Source: an uncultured delta proteobacterium (GTDB lineage Bacteria > Myxococcota_A > UBA9160 > JAFDET01). Taken from it: DNA of 64,000 nt. Both the position numbers and the translations under genes were made by a program. This document shows, piece by piece, positions 51,732 to 59,737 of this stretch (the first letter of the stretch is position 1; each line of letters starts with the position of its first letter). The stretch covers positions 1 to 64,000 of the forward strand of contig CAMYLJ010000008.1 in assembly GCA_947259215.1 (NCBI GenBank), in the 5' to 3' direction. The notes beneath the pieces were generated by a model. That model saw nothing but the letters and a program-made list of their open reading frames with translations, did not search any database and had not been told where the DNA came from.

Positions 51732-51804
51732 CAGCCCCGCCTGGAATAGCGTACTACGCTCCGAGCGCCTTCCCCCAGGACCCGAAGCATGGGAGTCCCG
51801 AACG

Positions 51805-52071
51805 ATGGCCGAGACCCGCGACGCCGACGGCTACTGGAGGGCCAATCTGCGCCTCGTGCTGGGCCTGCTCCTGGTCTGGTTCCTCGTCTCCTACGGCTTC
51901 GGAATCCTGTTCGTCGACCTGCTCAACCGGGTCCGGATCCCGGGCACCGGCTTTCCGCTCGGGTTCTGGTTCGCGCAGCAGGGGTCGATCTACGTCTTCG
52001 TGGTCCTGATCTTCGTCTACGTCTGGCGCATGAACCGGCTCGACGCCGAGTTCGGCGTGGCCGAGGACTAG
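51805..52071 (+). CDS. DUF4212 small subunit of sodium:solute symporter
   Basis: An 88-residue protein with two transmembrane helices (about residues 16-38 and 54-71) and the word YWRANLRLVL at the N terminus. DUF4212 proteins accompany a family of large sodium/solute symporters in the next gene, here 3 bases downstream. The ATG at 51805 is the first in frame before the first helix. Its partner is damaged (see 52075), so it may be an orphan here. Confidence 0.85.
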   Translation: MAETRDADGYWRANLRLVLGLLLVWFLVSYGFGILFVDLLNRVRIPGTGFPLGFWFAQQGSIYVFVVLIFVYVWRMNRLDAEFGVAED

Positions 52072-52074
52072 CTC

Positions 52075-53671
52075 GTGAACGTCCAGGCCTGGACCTTCGT
52101 CATCGTCGGGCTGACCTTCGCGCTCTACATCGGCGTCGCGATCCGGTCGCGCGCCTCCTCCACCAGGGACTTCTACGTGGCCGGCGTCGGCGTGTCGCCG
52201 CTGGCGAACGGGCTGGCCACGGCGGCGGACTGGATGTCGGCCGCCTCCTTCATCTCGATGGCGGGCCTGATCTCGTTCCTGGGCTTCGACGGGTCGGTCT
52301 ACCTCATGGGGTGGACCGGAGGCTACGTGCTGCTGGCCCTGCTGCTCGCGCCCTACCTGCGGAAGTTCGGCCAGTACACGGTGCCCGACTTCGTAGGCCA
52401 GCGGTACTACTCGCGGCTCGCGCGGATCGTGGCGGTGGTGTGCGCGATCTTCGTGTCGTTCACGTATGTGGCAGGGCAGATGCGCGGAGTGGGGATCGTC
52501 TTCAGCCGCTTCCTCGAGGTCGACATCACGTACGGCGTCCTGATCGGCATGGGGCTCGTCTTCTTCTACGCCGTCCTGGGCGGGATGAAGGGCATCACGT
52601 TCCGCCGATCTCGCGTCGGGCGAGTACCTTCTCGACCGCCTGAACGGACTTCACGCCGAGCTGGGATTTGCCCCCTACACCGATGGCAGCAAGGGCACCC
52701 TGGACCTGCTCGCGATCACTGCCGCGCTGATGGTCGGGACGGCGGGTCTGCCCCACGTCCTCATCCGCTTCTTCACGGTGCCCCGCGTCCGGGACGCGCG
52801 CACCAGCGTGGGCTGGGCCCTGGTGTTCATCGCGATCCTGTACACGACCGCACCCGCGGTCGCCGTCTTCGCGCGAACCAACCTGCTGAACACCGTGAGT
52901 GAGCAGCCGTACGCCGACGTGCCGGAGTGGTTCAAGACCTGGGAGGGCACGGGTCTGATCCGCTACGAGGACCGCAACGGCGACGGCCGGATCCAGTACG
53001 TGGGGGCGGGCTCGCCGCAGCAGAACGAGCTCACGATCGACCGGGACATCATGGTGCTCGCGAACCCCGAAATCGCGGGCTTGCCGGCCTGGGTGATCGG
53101 CCTCGTCGCGGCGGGCGGGCTCGCCGCCGCGCTCTCGACCGCGGCCGGCCTGCTGCTCGTGGTCTCGTCGGCGGTGAGCCACGACCTGTTGAAGAGCACG
53201 ATCCGGCCCCGCATCACCGAGCGCGGTGAGCTCCTCGCGGCCCGCGTGAGCGCGGCCGTGGCGGTCGTGGTAGCCGGCTACCTGGGCATCGATCCGCCCG
53301 GCTTCGTCGCCGAGGTGGTGGCGTTCGCCTTCGGCCTGGCGGCCTCGTCATTCTTCCCGGTCCTGATCCTCGGCATCTTCTGGAAGCGCATGAACCGGGA
53401 GGGAGCGATCGCGGGGATGGTCACGGGCATCGGCTTCACGGCCGCGTACATCGTGTACTTCAAGTTCGTGAACCCGGCGGCCAACGTGCCCGACCGCTGG
53501 CTCCTCGGCATCTCGCCCGAAGGCATCGGAACCCTCGGGATGCTGCTCAACTTCGGGGTCGCGAGCGGCGTCGCGCTGGTCACGCCCCCGCCGCCCGAGA
53601 TCGTCCAACGGCTGGTGGACGAGATCCGGGTTCCGAAGGGCGCAGGTCCGGCCCACGAGATCCGCGCGTAG
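52075..53671 (+). pseudogene. Sodium:solute symporter (ActP/VC_2705-like) with internal deletion and frameshift
   Basis: The first part from GTG 52075 is a normal symporter N terminus ([16 protein letters not shown], then [30 protein letters not shown]) up to GGMKGIT at 52604. The family word that should follow, a transmembrane stretch of roughly 40 residues, is absent. Sequence resumes in another frame ([21 protein letters not shown], then [21 protein letters not shown]) and runs to a normal C terminus at 53671. The 5' half in frame 1 runs on for about 100 shadow codons to 52902. It is split between two reading frames, so it is probably inactive unless the sequence is wrong. Confidence 0.8.
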
Positions 53672-53755
53672 CGCGGAGACACGTCCGATCCCGCGGGAAA
53701 TTGTTGCCGTGGCACCTTGATTCTTGAACCCGGCACGTGGACACTGGAACGCGCC

Positions 53756-53980
53756 ATGGAGAAGAAGCCCGATCCGGTGGAAGGCGGCGCGCTCGCCTCG
53801 GCCAATGCCCTCGGCACGATCGATGAAGTGCGTGCGCTGCTCGAGTCGGCTATGCACCACGATCTGGCCGACCGCGCGGCCAGCGTGAAGCAGAAGCTCG
53901 ACGCCGCGCACGAGGCGCTGGAGGCCGCCCACCGCGAGACGGGCGGCGCCCTGGGCCGCAGGCGCTCCTGGGCGTGGTGA
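53756..53980 (+). CDS. Small hypothetical protein (helical, 74 aa)
   Basis: A 74-residue soluble protein predicted mostly helical: DEVRALLESAMHHDLADRA and KLDAAHEALEAAHRETG have the heptad pattern of a coiled coil. No signal or membrane segment. The ATG at 53756 is the first in-frame after a plausible GGAACG; an ATG at 53717 is the alternative. Its TGA overlaps the GTG of the next small gene. Function unknown. Confidence 0.5.
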   Translation: MEKKPDPVEGGALASANALGTIDEVRALLESAMHHDLADRAASVKQKLDAAHEALEAAHRETGGALGRRRSWAW

Positions 53981-54225
53981 GGCACCTCGAGCACGAGAAG
54001 GCGCTGCTGGAGGCGAAGATCGAGGCGCATCGCCGGGTCCTGGGTCTGGAGGTGCGTGCCGCGCGCTCCGCGTTCGATCCGATCGGGATCGCGCCGTCGT
54101 TCCTCGACGCGGACCCGCGGGTGGTGGAGGTCCTGCCGCCGCTGCTGCGCGCCATCACGGCCAGCATGGGTCGGGACTCCGACCACGCCGAGGCCGAACC
54201 CGGCGACGAGCCGGACGGAGCGTGA
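53977..54225 (+). CDS. Small hypothetical coiled-coil protein (82 aa)
   Basis: An 82-residue protein beginning VRHLEHEKALLEAKIEAHRRV, a strongly charged helix, then a less regular part ending in an acidic tail. No recognised domain. The GTG at 53977 overlaps the TGA of the previous gene in the GTGA pattern recurrent in this window, and its TGA in turn overlaps the GTG of the AI-2E transporter. The three genes are thus probably one operon. Confidence 0.5.
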   Translation: MRHLEHEKALLEAKIEAHRRVLGLEVRAARSAFDPIGIAPSFLDADPRVVEVLPPLLRAITASMGRDSDHAEAEPGDEPDGA

Positions 54226-55340
54226 GCGTGCCCCCGGTTCACGAGCGCCCCACGTTGATCCGGGAGAGCCTGTTCACCCCGTTCTTCTTCGCGGTCTTCT
54301 TCTTCCTGATCTACCAGTTCTACCTCTTCCTCTCGCCGTTCGCGGCGCCGCTGTTCCACGCCGGCGTCTTCGCGATCATCTTCTCCCCGCTGACCACGCG
54401 CGTGGTCGCGCTGCTGCGGGGATCGCGAACCCTGGGCGCACTGATCATGACGGTCGCGACTGTGTTGCTCGTACTCGTGCCGCTGTCGATCCTGCTCTCG
54501 ATGCTGGTCGCCGAGGCCGCCGACTTCTACGAGCGGGCCGATGAGATCGGGAGCCAGGCCCGGGAGGAGCGCCAGGCGATCCTGGCGTGGTTCCGTGACT
54601 TCTGGGAGAAGCTCGAGGGTCGCTTCCCGTTCCTGGCTTCCCTCGACCTCTCCGCTGCGCCCCTGGCGGCGTCCAAGCGCATCGCAAGCTGGGTCGCGGA
54701 AGAGAGCCAGGCCCTGGCGACCGGAGCCGCGGCGACGCTGCTCGGCGCCGCGATGATGCTGGTAGCCCTGTTCTTCTTCTTCCGGGACGGGGACCGCATC
54801 GCCGCCCTCGTGCGCGAGCTGATTCCCATGCGGCCGGTCTACCGGGATCGCATCCTGAAGCGTCTCTACGACACGCTCCAGGTCGTCGTCCAGAGCAGCC
54901 TCGCGATCGCCGTGCTCCAGGGAATCGTCGCGGGAGTCGGCTACGCCTTGCTCGGAGGCCTCTCGGTGAGCGTCTTCCTGGCCTTCCTCACTGGCGTGGC
55001 CTCGCTCGTGCCCGTCGTGGGTTCCGCGTTGATCTGGGTCCCTACAGCGATCTACGTGCTCTTCGGCGTAGAGGTCTGGCGCGGGATCGCCCTGTTGCTG
55101 TGGGGCGCCCTGGTCGTGGGCTCCATCGACAACATCGTGCGGCCCGTGATGATCGGGGGCCGCGTGCAGATCCCGACCGTGCTGCTGCTCTTCGCGATCC
55201 TGGGCGGCATCCAGGTGTACGGGATGCTGGGCATCATCGTGGCGCCGGTCGTCGTGGCGATCCTGATCGGGTTCGTGGAGATCTACCGCGAACGCCTCGC
55301 CGACCTGGCGGCGGACGACGCGCCCGCGGAAGCGGACTGA
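54222..55340 (+). CDS. AI-2E family transporter (PerM/YdiK-like)
   Basis: A 372-residue membrane protein with about eight helices. Family words: an N-terminal FFFAVFFFLIYQF helix, a middle soluble loop (about 90-150), LFFFFRDGDRIAALV near 188, VASLVPVVGSALIWVP near 260, and the C-terminal GGRVQIPTVLLLFAILGGIQVYGMLG. Members of the family have been implicated in autoinducer export, bicarbonate and sodium/proton transport; the specificity here is unknown. The GTG start at 54222 overlaps the upstream stop. Confidence 0.88.
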   Translation: MSVPPVHERPTLIRESLFTPFFFAVFFFLIYQFYLFLSPFAAPLFHAGVFAIIFSPLTTRVVALLRGSRTLGALIMTVATVLLVLVPLSILLSMLVAEAADFYERADEIGSQAREERQAILAWFRDFWEKLEGRFPFLASLDLSAAPLAASKRIASWVAEESQALATGAAATLLGAAMMLVALFFFFRDGDRIAALVRELIPMRPVYRDRILKRLYDTLQVVVQSSLAIAVLQGIVAGVGYALLGGLSVSVFLAFLTGVASLVPVVGSALIWVPTAIYVLFGVEVWRGIALLLWGALVVGSIDNIVRPVMIGGRVQIPTVLLLFAILGGIQVYGMLGIIVAPVVVAILIGFVEIYRERLADLAADDAPAEAD

Positions 55341-55356
55341 AGGCTCTTCCCAACCC

Positions 55357-55689
55357 GTGCCCCACTACGCCTGCATCATCCAGGAGGGACAGACCGCCCA
55401 CCAGCGGCAGGAGCTGCTGGCGGAAGGACTGCGTCGGATCGGCCAGGAGTCCTTTGGCGACGATCCCACGGCGACCGAGATCGCCTGGATCGTGATGAAG
55501 AAAGGGTTCGCCTGGACGGCCGGCGAGCCGAGCACGTCCTCGATCGTCGTCCGCTCGGTTCCTGTCGGCCTGCCCCTCGACCGGAGGGAGGCCTTCATGC
55601 GCAAGGTCTGCGACCTGTGGGAGAAAGAGACGGGCTGCTCGATCAACGAGATCGTCGTCACCGCCTGGGACGGTCCGCTTCCCCTCTAG
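55357..55689 (+). CDS. Tautomerase-superfamily protein
   Basis: A 110-residue protein with the tautomerase start Met-Pro (PHYACIIQEG), the Pro being the catalytic base after Met removal. Family-like words are SEIAW-type ATEIAWIVMKKGFA and GCSINEIVVTAWD near the C terminus. It acts on keto/enol substrates in the family. A second tautomerase gene follows after 16 bases. Not assignable to a known enzyme. GTG start at 55357. Confidence 0.72.
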   Translation: MPHYACIIQEGQTAHQRQELLAEGLRRIGQESFGDDPTATEIAWIVMKKGFAWTAGEPSTSSIVVRSVPVGLPLDRREAFMRKVCDLWEKETGCSINEIVVTAWDGPLPL

Positions 55690-55705
55690 CCACGAGGAGA
55701 TTCCG

Positions 55706-56092
55706 ATGCCCCTCTACCGCTGCGCCGTTTCCGAAGGTCTCACCACGGAAGCGCAACGCGCCCGGATCGCCAAGGAAGTGGTTCGAATCCACTGCGAAGT
55801 GAGCGCGGCGCCGCCCTCCTTCGTCCACGCCTTCTTCACGGAGACGCCCGCCGCGGAGCTTCCCGAAGGCAGGCTGGCCTTCGTGCTGGGATCGATCCGT
55901 TGGGGTCGGACCGACGAGCAGAAGGCGCGCATCGTGTCGGAGCTCACCGACGTCGTGGCGGAGGTGATCGGCCGCGACCGGGATGCCGTCGCCGTCGTCA
56001 CCGCCGACGTGCCCTCCAAGTGGAACATGGAGGGCGGCGAGCTCCTGCCCGAGGCGGGCGAAGAGGCCGAATGGCTGGAGCGGCACCGATAG
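55706..56092 (+). CDS. Tautomerase, cis-3-chloroacrylate dehalogenase-like
   Basis: A 128-residue protein. After Met removal Pro1 is followed by LYRC; His28 is in VVRIHC and Arg64 and Arg67 are in GSIRWGR, corresponding to the His28 and paired Arg (70 and 73) of cis-CaaD. The NMEGGELLPEAGEE segment near the C terminus also matches the cis-CaaD layout, including a Glu. The family hydrates unsaturated acids; whether a halogenated substrate is used is not known. The tandem with the gene at 55357 may be a duplicated pair or two subunits. Confidence 0.75.
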   Translation: MPLYRCAVSEGLTTEAQRARIAKEVVRIHCEVSAAPPSFVHAFFTETPAAELPEGRLAFVLGSIRWGRTDEQKARIVSELTDVVAEVIGRDRDAVAVVTADVPSKWNMEGGELLPEAGEEAEWLERHR

Positions 56093-56171
56093 GAGTCGAG
56101 GGCACCCTCCTTCAGAGAGCGCCCTCGTTCTCCCACGCCACCGATTCGATACGGCCCGCGCTACGCGGCGC

Positions 56172-56441
56172 TCAGATCCCCGCGCCGGCCATGATGCCGG
56201 GCTCCGGGGCCACGTCCGGGGCGGTGATCAAGCCCACGTTGAGGGCAGCCACGTAGACCCAGTCGAATCCCGCGAAGCTCTTGTACGCGCCACGGAAGGC
56301 CAGGCTCAGCGCCAGGTGTTCGACGAAGACCCCCAGCGACGGCAAGGCGGCCAGACCGGCCATCACCGAAGCCGAGATCACGGAGGTCACCCCCGCGACG
56401 AGTGTTACGGCGTAGGCTGCGAAGATCTTGTCGTTGTCCAC
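56172..56441 (-). CDS. Small hypothetical membrane protein (89 aa)
   Basis: An 89-residue protein with two hydrophobic helices (about residues 7-30 and 60-78): KIFAAYAVTLVAGVTSVISAS and VYVAALNVGLIT. The GTG at 56441 was chosen because an AGAGGA stretch lies 7 bases before it; an ATG at 56486 is open in frame but has no ribosome-binding site. Function unknown. It faces away from the tautomerases. Confidence 0.55.
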   Translation of the reverse strand: MDNDKIFAAYAVTLVAGVTSVISASVMAGLAALPSLGVFVEHLALSLAFRGAYKSFAGFDWVYVAALNVGLITAPDVAPEPGIMAGAGI

Positions 56442-56860
56442 GGCTCTGTCCTCTTCTCTCCTGGTTCGCTGAATCCAATCGATCATTCGATCGCGTGCGT
56501 GCGAAATGCAGGCTCCGTGCCAGCGGGCCGGGCAACCGGTGTCGTCCAGGCGTCACCCTTCCTGGCCGAATGTCCAACCGAGCCGCCGCAAGAGGCAGAG
56601 CACGAAAATCCGCTCCGTTGCGCGAAAGTCTGCGCGTGACAGTTCGCTTGACTGCGGGTCAGGGAATTCGTTCCAGCGATTCGAACCGATTTGCCTCGCG
56701 CGGATTTCCGCTTCGATCCGTGGCGAAGATCCACATCCGGTTGTGGCCGATTGGGCAGAACGTCTCAGTCGTTCCGATCCGGTGTCGGCGCGATGACTTC
56801 GCGTCGACGAATGCGCGCGTGAACACGTGATCGGGCTGGACAATTCGACAACGAACGCTA
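56442..56860. other. Gene-free stretch
   Basis: About 420 bases of lower GC than the surroundings lie between the leftward membrane gene and Coq4. I see no supportable gene, RNA gene or clear hairpin terminator. It should contain the divergent promoters of both genes. Short open frames in it have no ribosome-binding site or family features. Confidence 0.5.
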
Positions 56861-57643
56861 GTGGCGCCGGGTTCCGCCGCGGCGCGCTACGCTGGCGAGG
56901 TGACGCGCAAGGCGGATCAGACGTGGGGGTTCCGGCTCGAGCCGCGCGAGTGGCGGCGTCTCGCCGGCCTCGTGCGCGCGAATCCGGGCGACGTGACGCT
57001 CGGCGCGCGCGTCTTCTTCGCGATCGGTGGCCACGACGAGGAGCCCGCCTATCGGCGCTTCCTCGAGACCCCGACGGGCAGGCATCTGGTCGAGAACGCG
57101 ATCGGCTATCCGGACCTGTTCACGGACTACGAGCGCCTGCGCGCACTGCCGCCGGGCAGCTTGGGTCGCGAGTACGTCCGGGATCTCGACGATCGCGGCA
57201 TCGACCCGCTCGAGCTCGACCAGCTCACGCAAGCCGCCTACGAAGGGCGTGCGTTCAGCCGCGAGCACGCCTACGTGCGCGATCGCGTGCGCCACGCCCA
57301 CGACCTCCTTCACACCCTCACGGGCTACGGGGTCGACGTGTTCGGTGAGGCCGGCGTGCTGGCCTTCACCTACGCACAGACGGGCAACAAGGGCTGGGCG
57401 GGGCTCGTGCTCCTGAACGGATTGACCGCGGTCGCGGGGTGGCGGCTCGACGGCTGGCGCGTCGCCTGGAAGGGATATCGCCGCGGTCGGCAGGCCCGCT
57501 ATCTCCCCGCCGTGGACGATTGGGAGAGGCTGCTCCAGCTCCCGATCGAGGAGGCCCGCGCCGAGCTGAAGATCCCGCCCCTCGAACCCTACGCACCCAT
57601 GGCGCTGGGCGACGTCTTCCGCTTCGCGAGCGACGCGCATTGA
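56861..57643 (+). CDS. coq4: Coq4-family ubiquinone biosynthesis protein
   Basis: A 260-residue member of the Coq4 family. The diagnostic zinc motif HDxxH-x11-E is exact: His147, Asp148, His151 in HDLLHTLTGYG, and Glu163 in FGEAG. Residues about 60-120 carry the helix bundle start (YRRFLETPTGRHLV, LDQLTQAAYEGR). Coq4 is a ubiquinone-biosynthesis protein that has been assigned a C1 decarboxylation-hydroxylation role in eukaryotes; the bacterial role is inferred. The GTG at 56861 was chosen for the longer family-like N terminus; GTG at 56900 is also possible. No other ubi gene is adjacent. Confidence 0.82.
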   Translation: MAPGSAAARYAGEVTRKADQTWGFRLEPREWRRLAGLVRANPGDVTLGARVFFAIGGHDEEPAYRRFLETPTGRHLVENAIGYPDLFTDYERLRALPPGSLGREYVRDLDDRGIDPLELDQLTQAAYEGRAFSREHAYVRDRVRHAHDLLHTLTGYGVDVFGEAGVLAFTYAQTGNKGWAGLVLLNGLTAVAGWRLDGWRVAWKGYRRGRQARYLPAVDDWERLLQLPIEEARAELKIPPLEPYAPMALGDVFRFASDAH

Positions 57644-57649
57644 GCCGAA

Positions 57650-58242
57650 TCAGGGCCGAAGCGTGATCGGTCCCTGGTAGCTGTCCCGGTTGGGAAAGAA
57701 GAAGACGGTCGTCGGGGTGGGGATGCGCACGACCCACTCCGTCTCGAGCGCCACCTCGCTGAGCGTCCAGCCATCCGGCAGCGTGAGCGGCGGCTTGTCC
57801 GGACCGCCCTCGACCACGTGGACGAAGTCCCCGCCCTCGGCGCCGGGGACGCGCAGCACGGGAACGCGCCGGCCCGTCCGAAATCGCAGCACGTGATGTT
57901 TCTCCACCAGCATCCGTCGCGGCCCGTCGGGTCCCGCCGGCTGCGCAAGGGCGCTGGCAGGTCGGGCGCAGAGCGCGAAGCGGTGGCCGCCGATCTCGGT
58001 CCGTCTTCAGCGTCGCCCGGTGAGTGCTCGAACCAGTGCTCGTCCATGGCGCCCGCGCCGATGCCGACGCGAATCCACGGTTCCTCGAGGGGCAGCGCCT
58101 CGTACTCCTCGCGCGAGACCGGCTCGACCGACTGCCAGACGTTCTGCGTCGTCGGGTCGAGGACCTCCGCGTGCAGCTCTTGCGCTCCCACCAGCACGGT
58201 GGCAGACGCGGGGCGCCCGGCGTGCTGCGAGCGGGCCGTCAC
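57650..58242 (-). pseudogene. Frameshifted hypothetical gene
   Basis: From GTG 58242 the frame reads VTARSQHAGRPASATVLVG, then EVLDPTTQNVWQSVEP and DEHWFEHSPGDAEDG, after which the sense moves to another frame near 58005: TEIGGHRFALCARPASALA, then MLVEKHHVLRFRTGRRVPVL up to a stop at 57650. A single-base change near 58000-58010 restores one product of about 197 residues. No known domain is recognised. It overlaps the stop of the upstream gene (GTGA), so the two are coupled. Sequence error and genuine decay cannot be told apart here. Confidence 0.6.
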
Positions 58243-58559
58243 TGCAGCGGGGAGTAGGGGAGGGGATGCAGCCGCTGCATTCGCTCCCGGAGCGCGACCG
58301 GCCGCAGCGGCTCGAAGAAGGCATCCGGCCCCTCCGCGCCGGCTGCCTCGCGCCAGGCGCCGAAGCCGGCCAGGTTCTCGAACTCGGTGACGTGCTGGAT
58401 CTCCGAGAACCACTCCTCGTGGCAGAACCAGGCGGCCATGAGTCGCGCGCCGAGCTTCTGGGTCGCCGGCACCGCGGCCTCCCCGGCGGCTTCGACGAAG
58501 CGGTCTCGCGTCGCCGGAGTGGCCGGATGGATGCGGAAGCTCTGCTTCAGGTAGATCAT
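58239..58559 (-). CDS. NIPSNAP/Dabb-like small protein
   Basis: A 106-residue protein shaped like the dimeric alpha-beta barrel family: LKQSFRIHPATPATRDRF at the N terminus, AAWFCHEEWFSEIQHVTEFENLAGFGAW in the middle, and a C-terminal helix-strand. NIPSNAP and related folds bind small molecules or catalyse mild oxidations. Function unknown. Its TGA overlaps the GTG of the downstream frameshifted gene. Divergent from the GST-like gene with about 80 bases between starts. Confidence 0.65.
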   Translation of the reverse strand: MIYLKQSFRIHPATPATRDRFVEAAGEAAVPATQKLGARLMAAWFCHEEWFSEIQHVTEFENLAGFGAWREAAGAEGPDAFFEPLRPVALRERMQRLHPLPYSPLQ

Positions 58560-58639
58560 CGCGACTCCCGAGCGGGTGCTTGTGCCCGCCTTCCGGATTA
58601 TGGCATGATCCGTGCCGAAACCCGAGCCGGACGTCCGCG

Positions 58640-59737
58640 ATGCCCCCTCCCGTCCCCGGACCCTATCGCTTCCACGCCTTCGAGGTTTCGTACTTCTCGG
58701 CCAAGGTGCGCCCGGCGCTCCGCTACAAGCGGATCTGGTACGAGGAGGTCCGCGCCGACCTGCGCGAGGTGCTGAAGCGGACCGGTCTCGGATTCATCCC
58801 CATCGTGGTGACGCCCGAGGACGAGACCTGGCAGGACTCGAGCGAGATCATCGACCGGCTCGAGGCGCGCCACCCGGACCCGCCCCTCATTCCCACCGCG
58901 CCGGTGCAGCACGTCGCGGCCCACCTGGTGGAGCTCTACAGCGACGAGTTCGCCACGATCCCCGCCATGCACTACCGCTGGGGCAGCCCGCTCGGCGAGG
59001 CCTCGGCCCGGGCGCGCTTCGTGGCGATGATCGGAGACCCGAAGCTGGGTGAGGGCGCAGCCAAACGCATGGCCCGCGCGCGCTTCGCGCTCGGCGCCAC
59101 GCAGGAGACGGCGCCGGCCCTCGAGGACCACACCCGCGACCTGCTCGCGGCGCTGTCCAGCCACTTCGAAGAGCACCCGTACCTGCTCGGCGACCGCATG
59201 TCCTTCGCCGACTGCGCCCTCATGGGTCCCGTCTACGGGCACTTCTTCAGCGACCTGGTCCCGCGCCAGCTCTTGCTGGAGAGCGCGGTTCCGGTCGTGG
59301 GCTGGATCGAGCGCTGTCTCTACCCGAGCCCCGATCCGGGCGGATGGCTCCCGGACGGAGGGATCGCGGAAAGCCTGCGCGAAGTGCTCTCGCTGATGGG
59401 GCGCGACGCTGCCCCGGTGATCCTCGCCGGGATCCGCGCCTTCGAGGCCTGGGCCGACGAGCGGCCAGCGGACAGCGACGAGCCGCCGCGGGCGGTGGGG
59501 AACTACGAGACCACCCTGCGCGGGGTTCCGCTCAAGCGCTTCATCAGCTCCTACACCCTGTGGATGCTCCAGCGCACCCTCGACGCCTACCTCGCCCTGG
59601 CGGCGGACGAGCGCGCCCGGGTGGACGCCGCTCTCGCGGACACCGGTTGGGAGCCTCTGCTCGTCTACCGGCCGCGTCACCGCCTCGCCAAGCGAGGCTT
59701 CCAGCTCGTGTTCGAAGAGAAGGGAGGAACGCCGTGA
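58640..59737 (+). CDS. GST-fold protein with long C-terminal extension
   Basis: A 365-residue protein. The N-terminal thioredoxin-like domain reads YRFHAFEVSYFSAKVRPALRY with GFIPIVVTPEDE and DSSEIIDRLEAR as GST contact motifs; the helical C domain has YLLGDRMSFADCALMGPVY near residues 190-208. About 130 extra residues follow (about 235-365), longer than normal GSTs. It heads a tightly packed operon: DUF2855 starts at the overlap with its stop. Might be the glutathione-handling step of a catabolic pathway. The ATG at 58640 is the first that leaves the domain start intact. Confidence 0.8.
   Translation: MPPPVPGPYRFHAFEVSYFSAKVRPALRYKRIWYEEVRADLREVLKRTGLGFIPIVVTPEDETWQDSSEIIDRLEARHPDPPLIPTAPVQHVAAHLVELYSDEFATIPAMHYRWGSPLGEASARARFVAMIGDPKLGEGAAKRMARARFALGATQETAPALEDHTRDLLAALSSHFEEHPYLLGDRMSFADCALMGPVYGHFFSDLVPRQLLLESAVPVVGWIERCLYPSPDPGGWLPDGGIAESLREVLSLMGRDAAPVILAGIRAFEAWADERPADSDEPPRAVGNYETTLRGVPLKRFISSYTLWMLQRTLDAYLALAADERARVDAALADTGWEPLLVYRPRHRLAKRGFQLVFEEKGGTP

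Noticed and set aside
52075-52902. Two separate complete transporter genes
   Set aside because: The last about 100 codons of the first frame are shadow sequence, and the second frame continues the same family without its own start; one broken gene fits better.
55777-55793. Perfect tRNA T-arm-like hairpin (5-bp stem, loop TTCGAAT)
   Set aside because: It lies inside the coding sequence of the second tautomerase; there is no D-arm, anticodon arm or matching acceptor stem around it, and no integrase-like context.
56680-56700. GATTCGAACC, a tRNA-like word, in the gene-free stretch
   Set aside because: Its flanks cannot form a T-arm of five pairs and no other tRNA arms are present.
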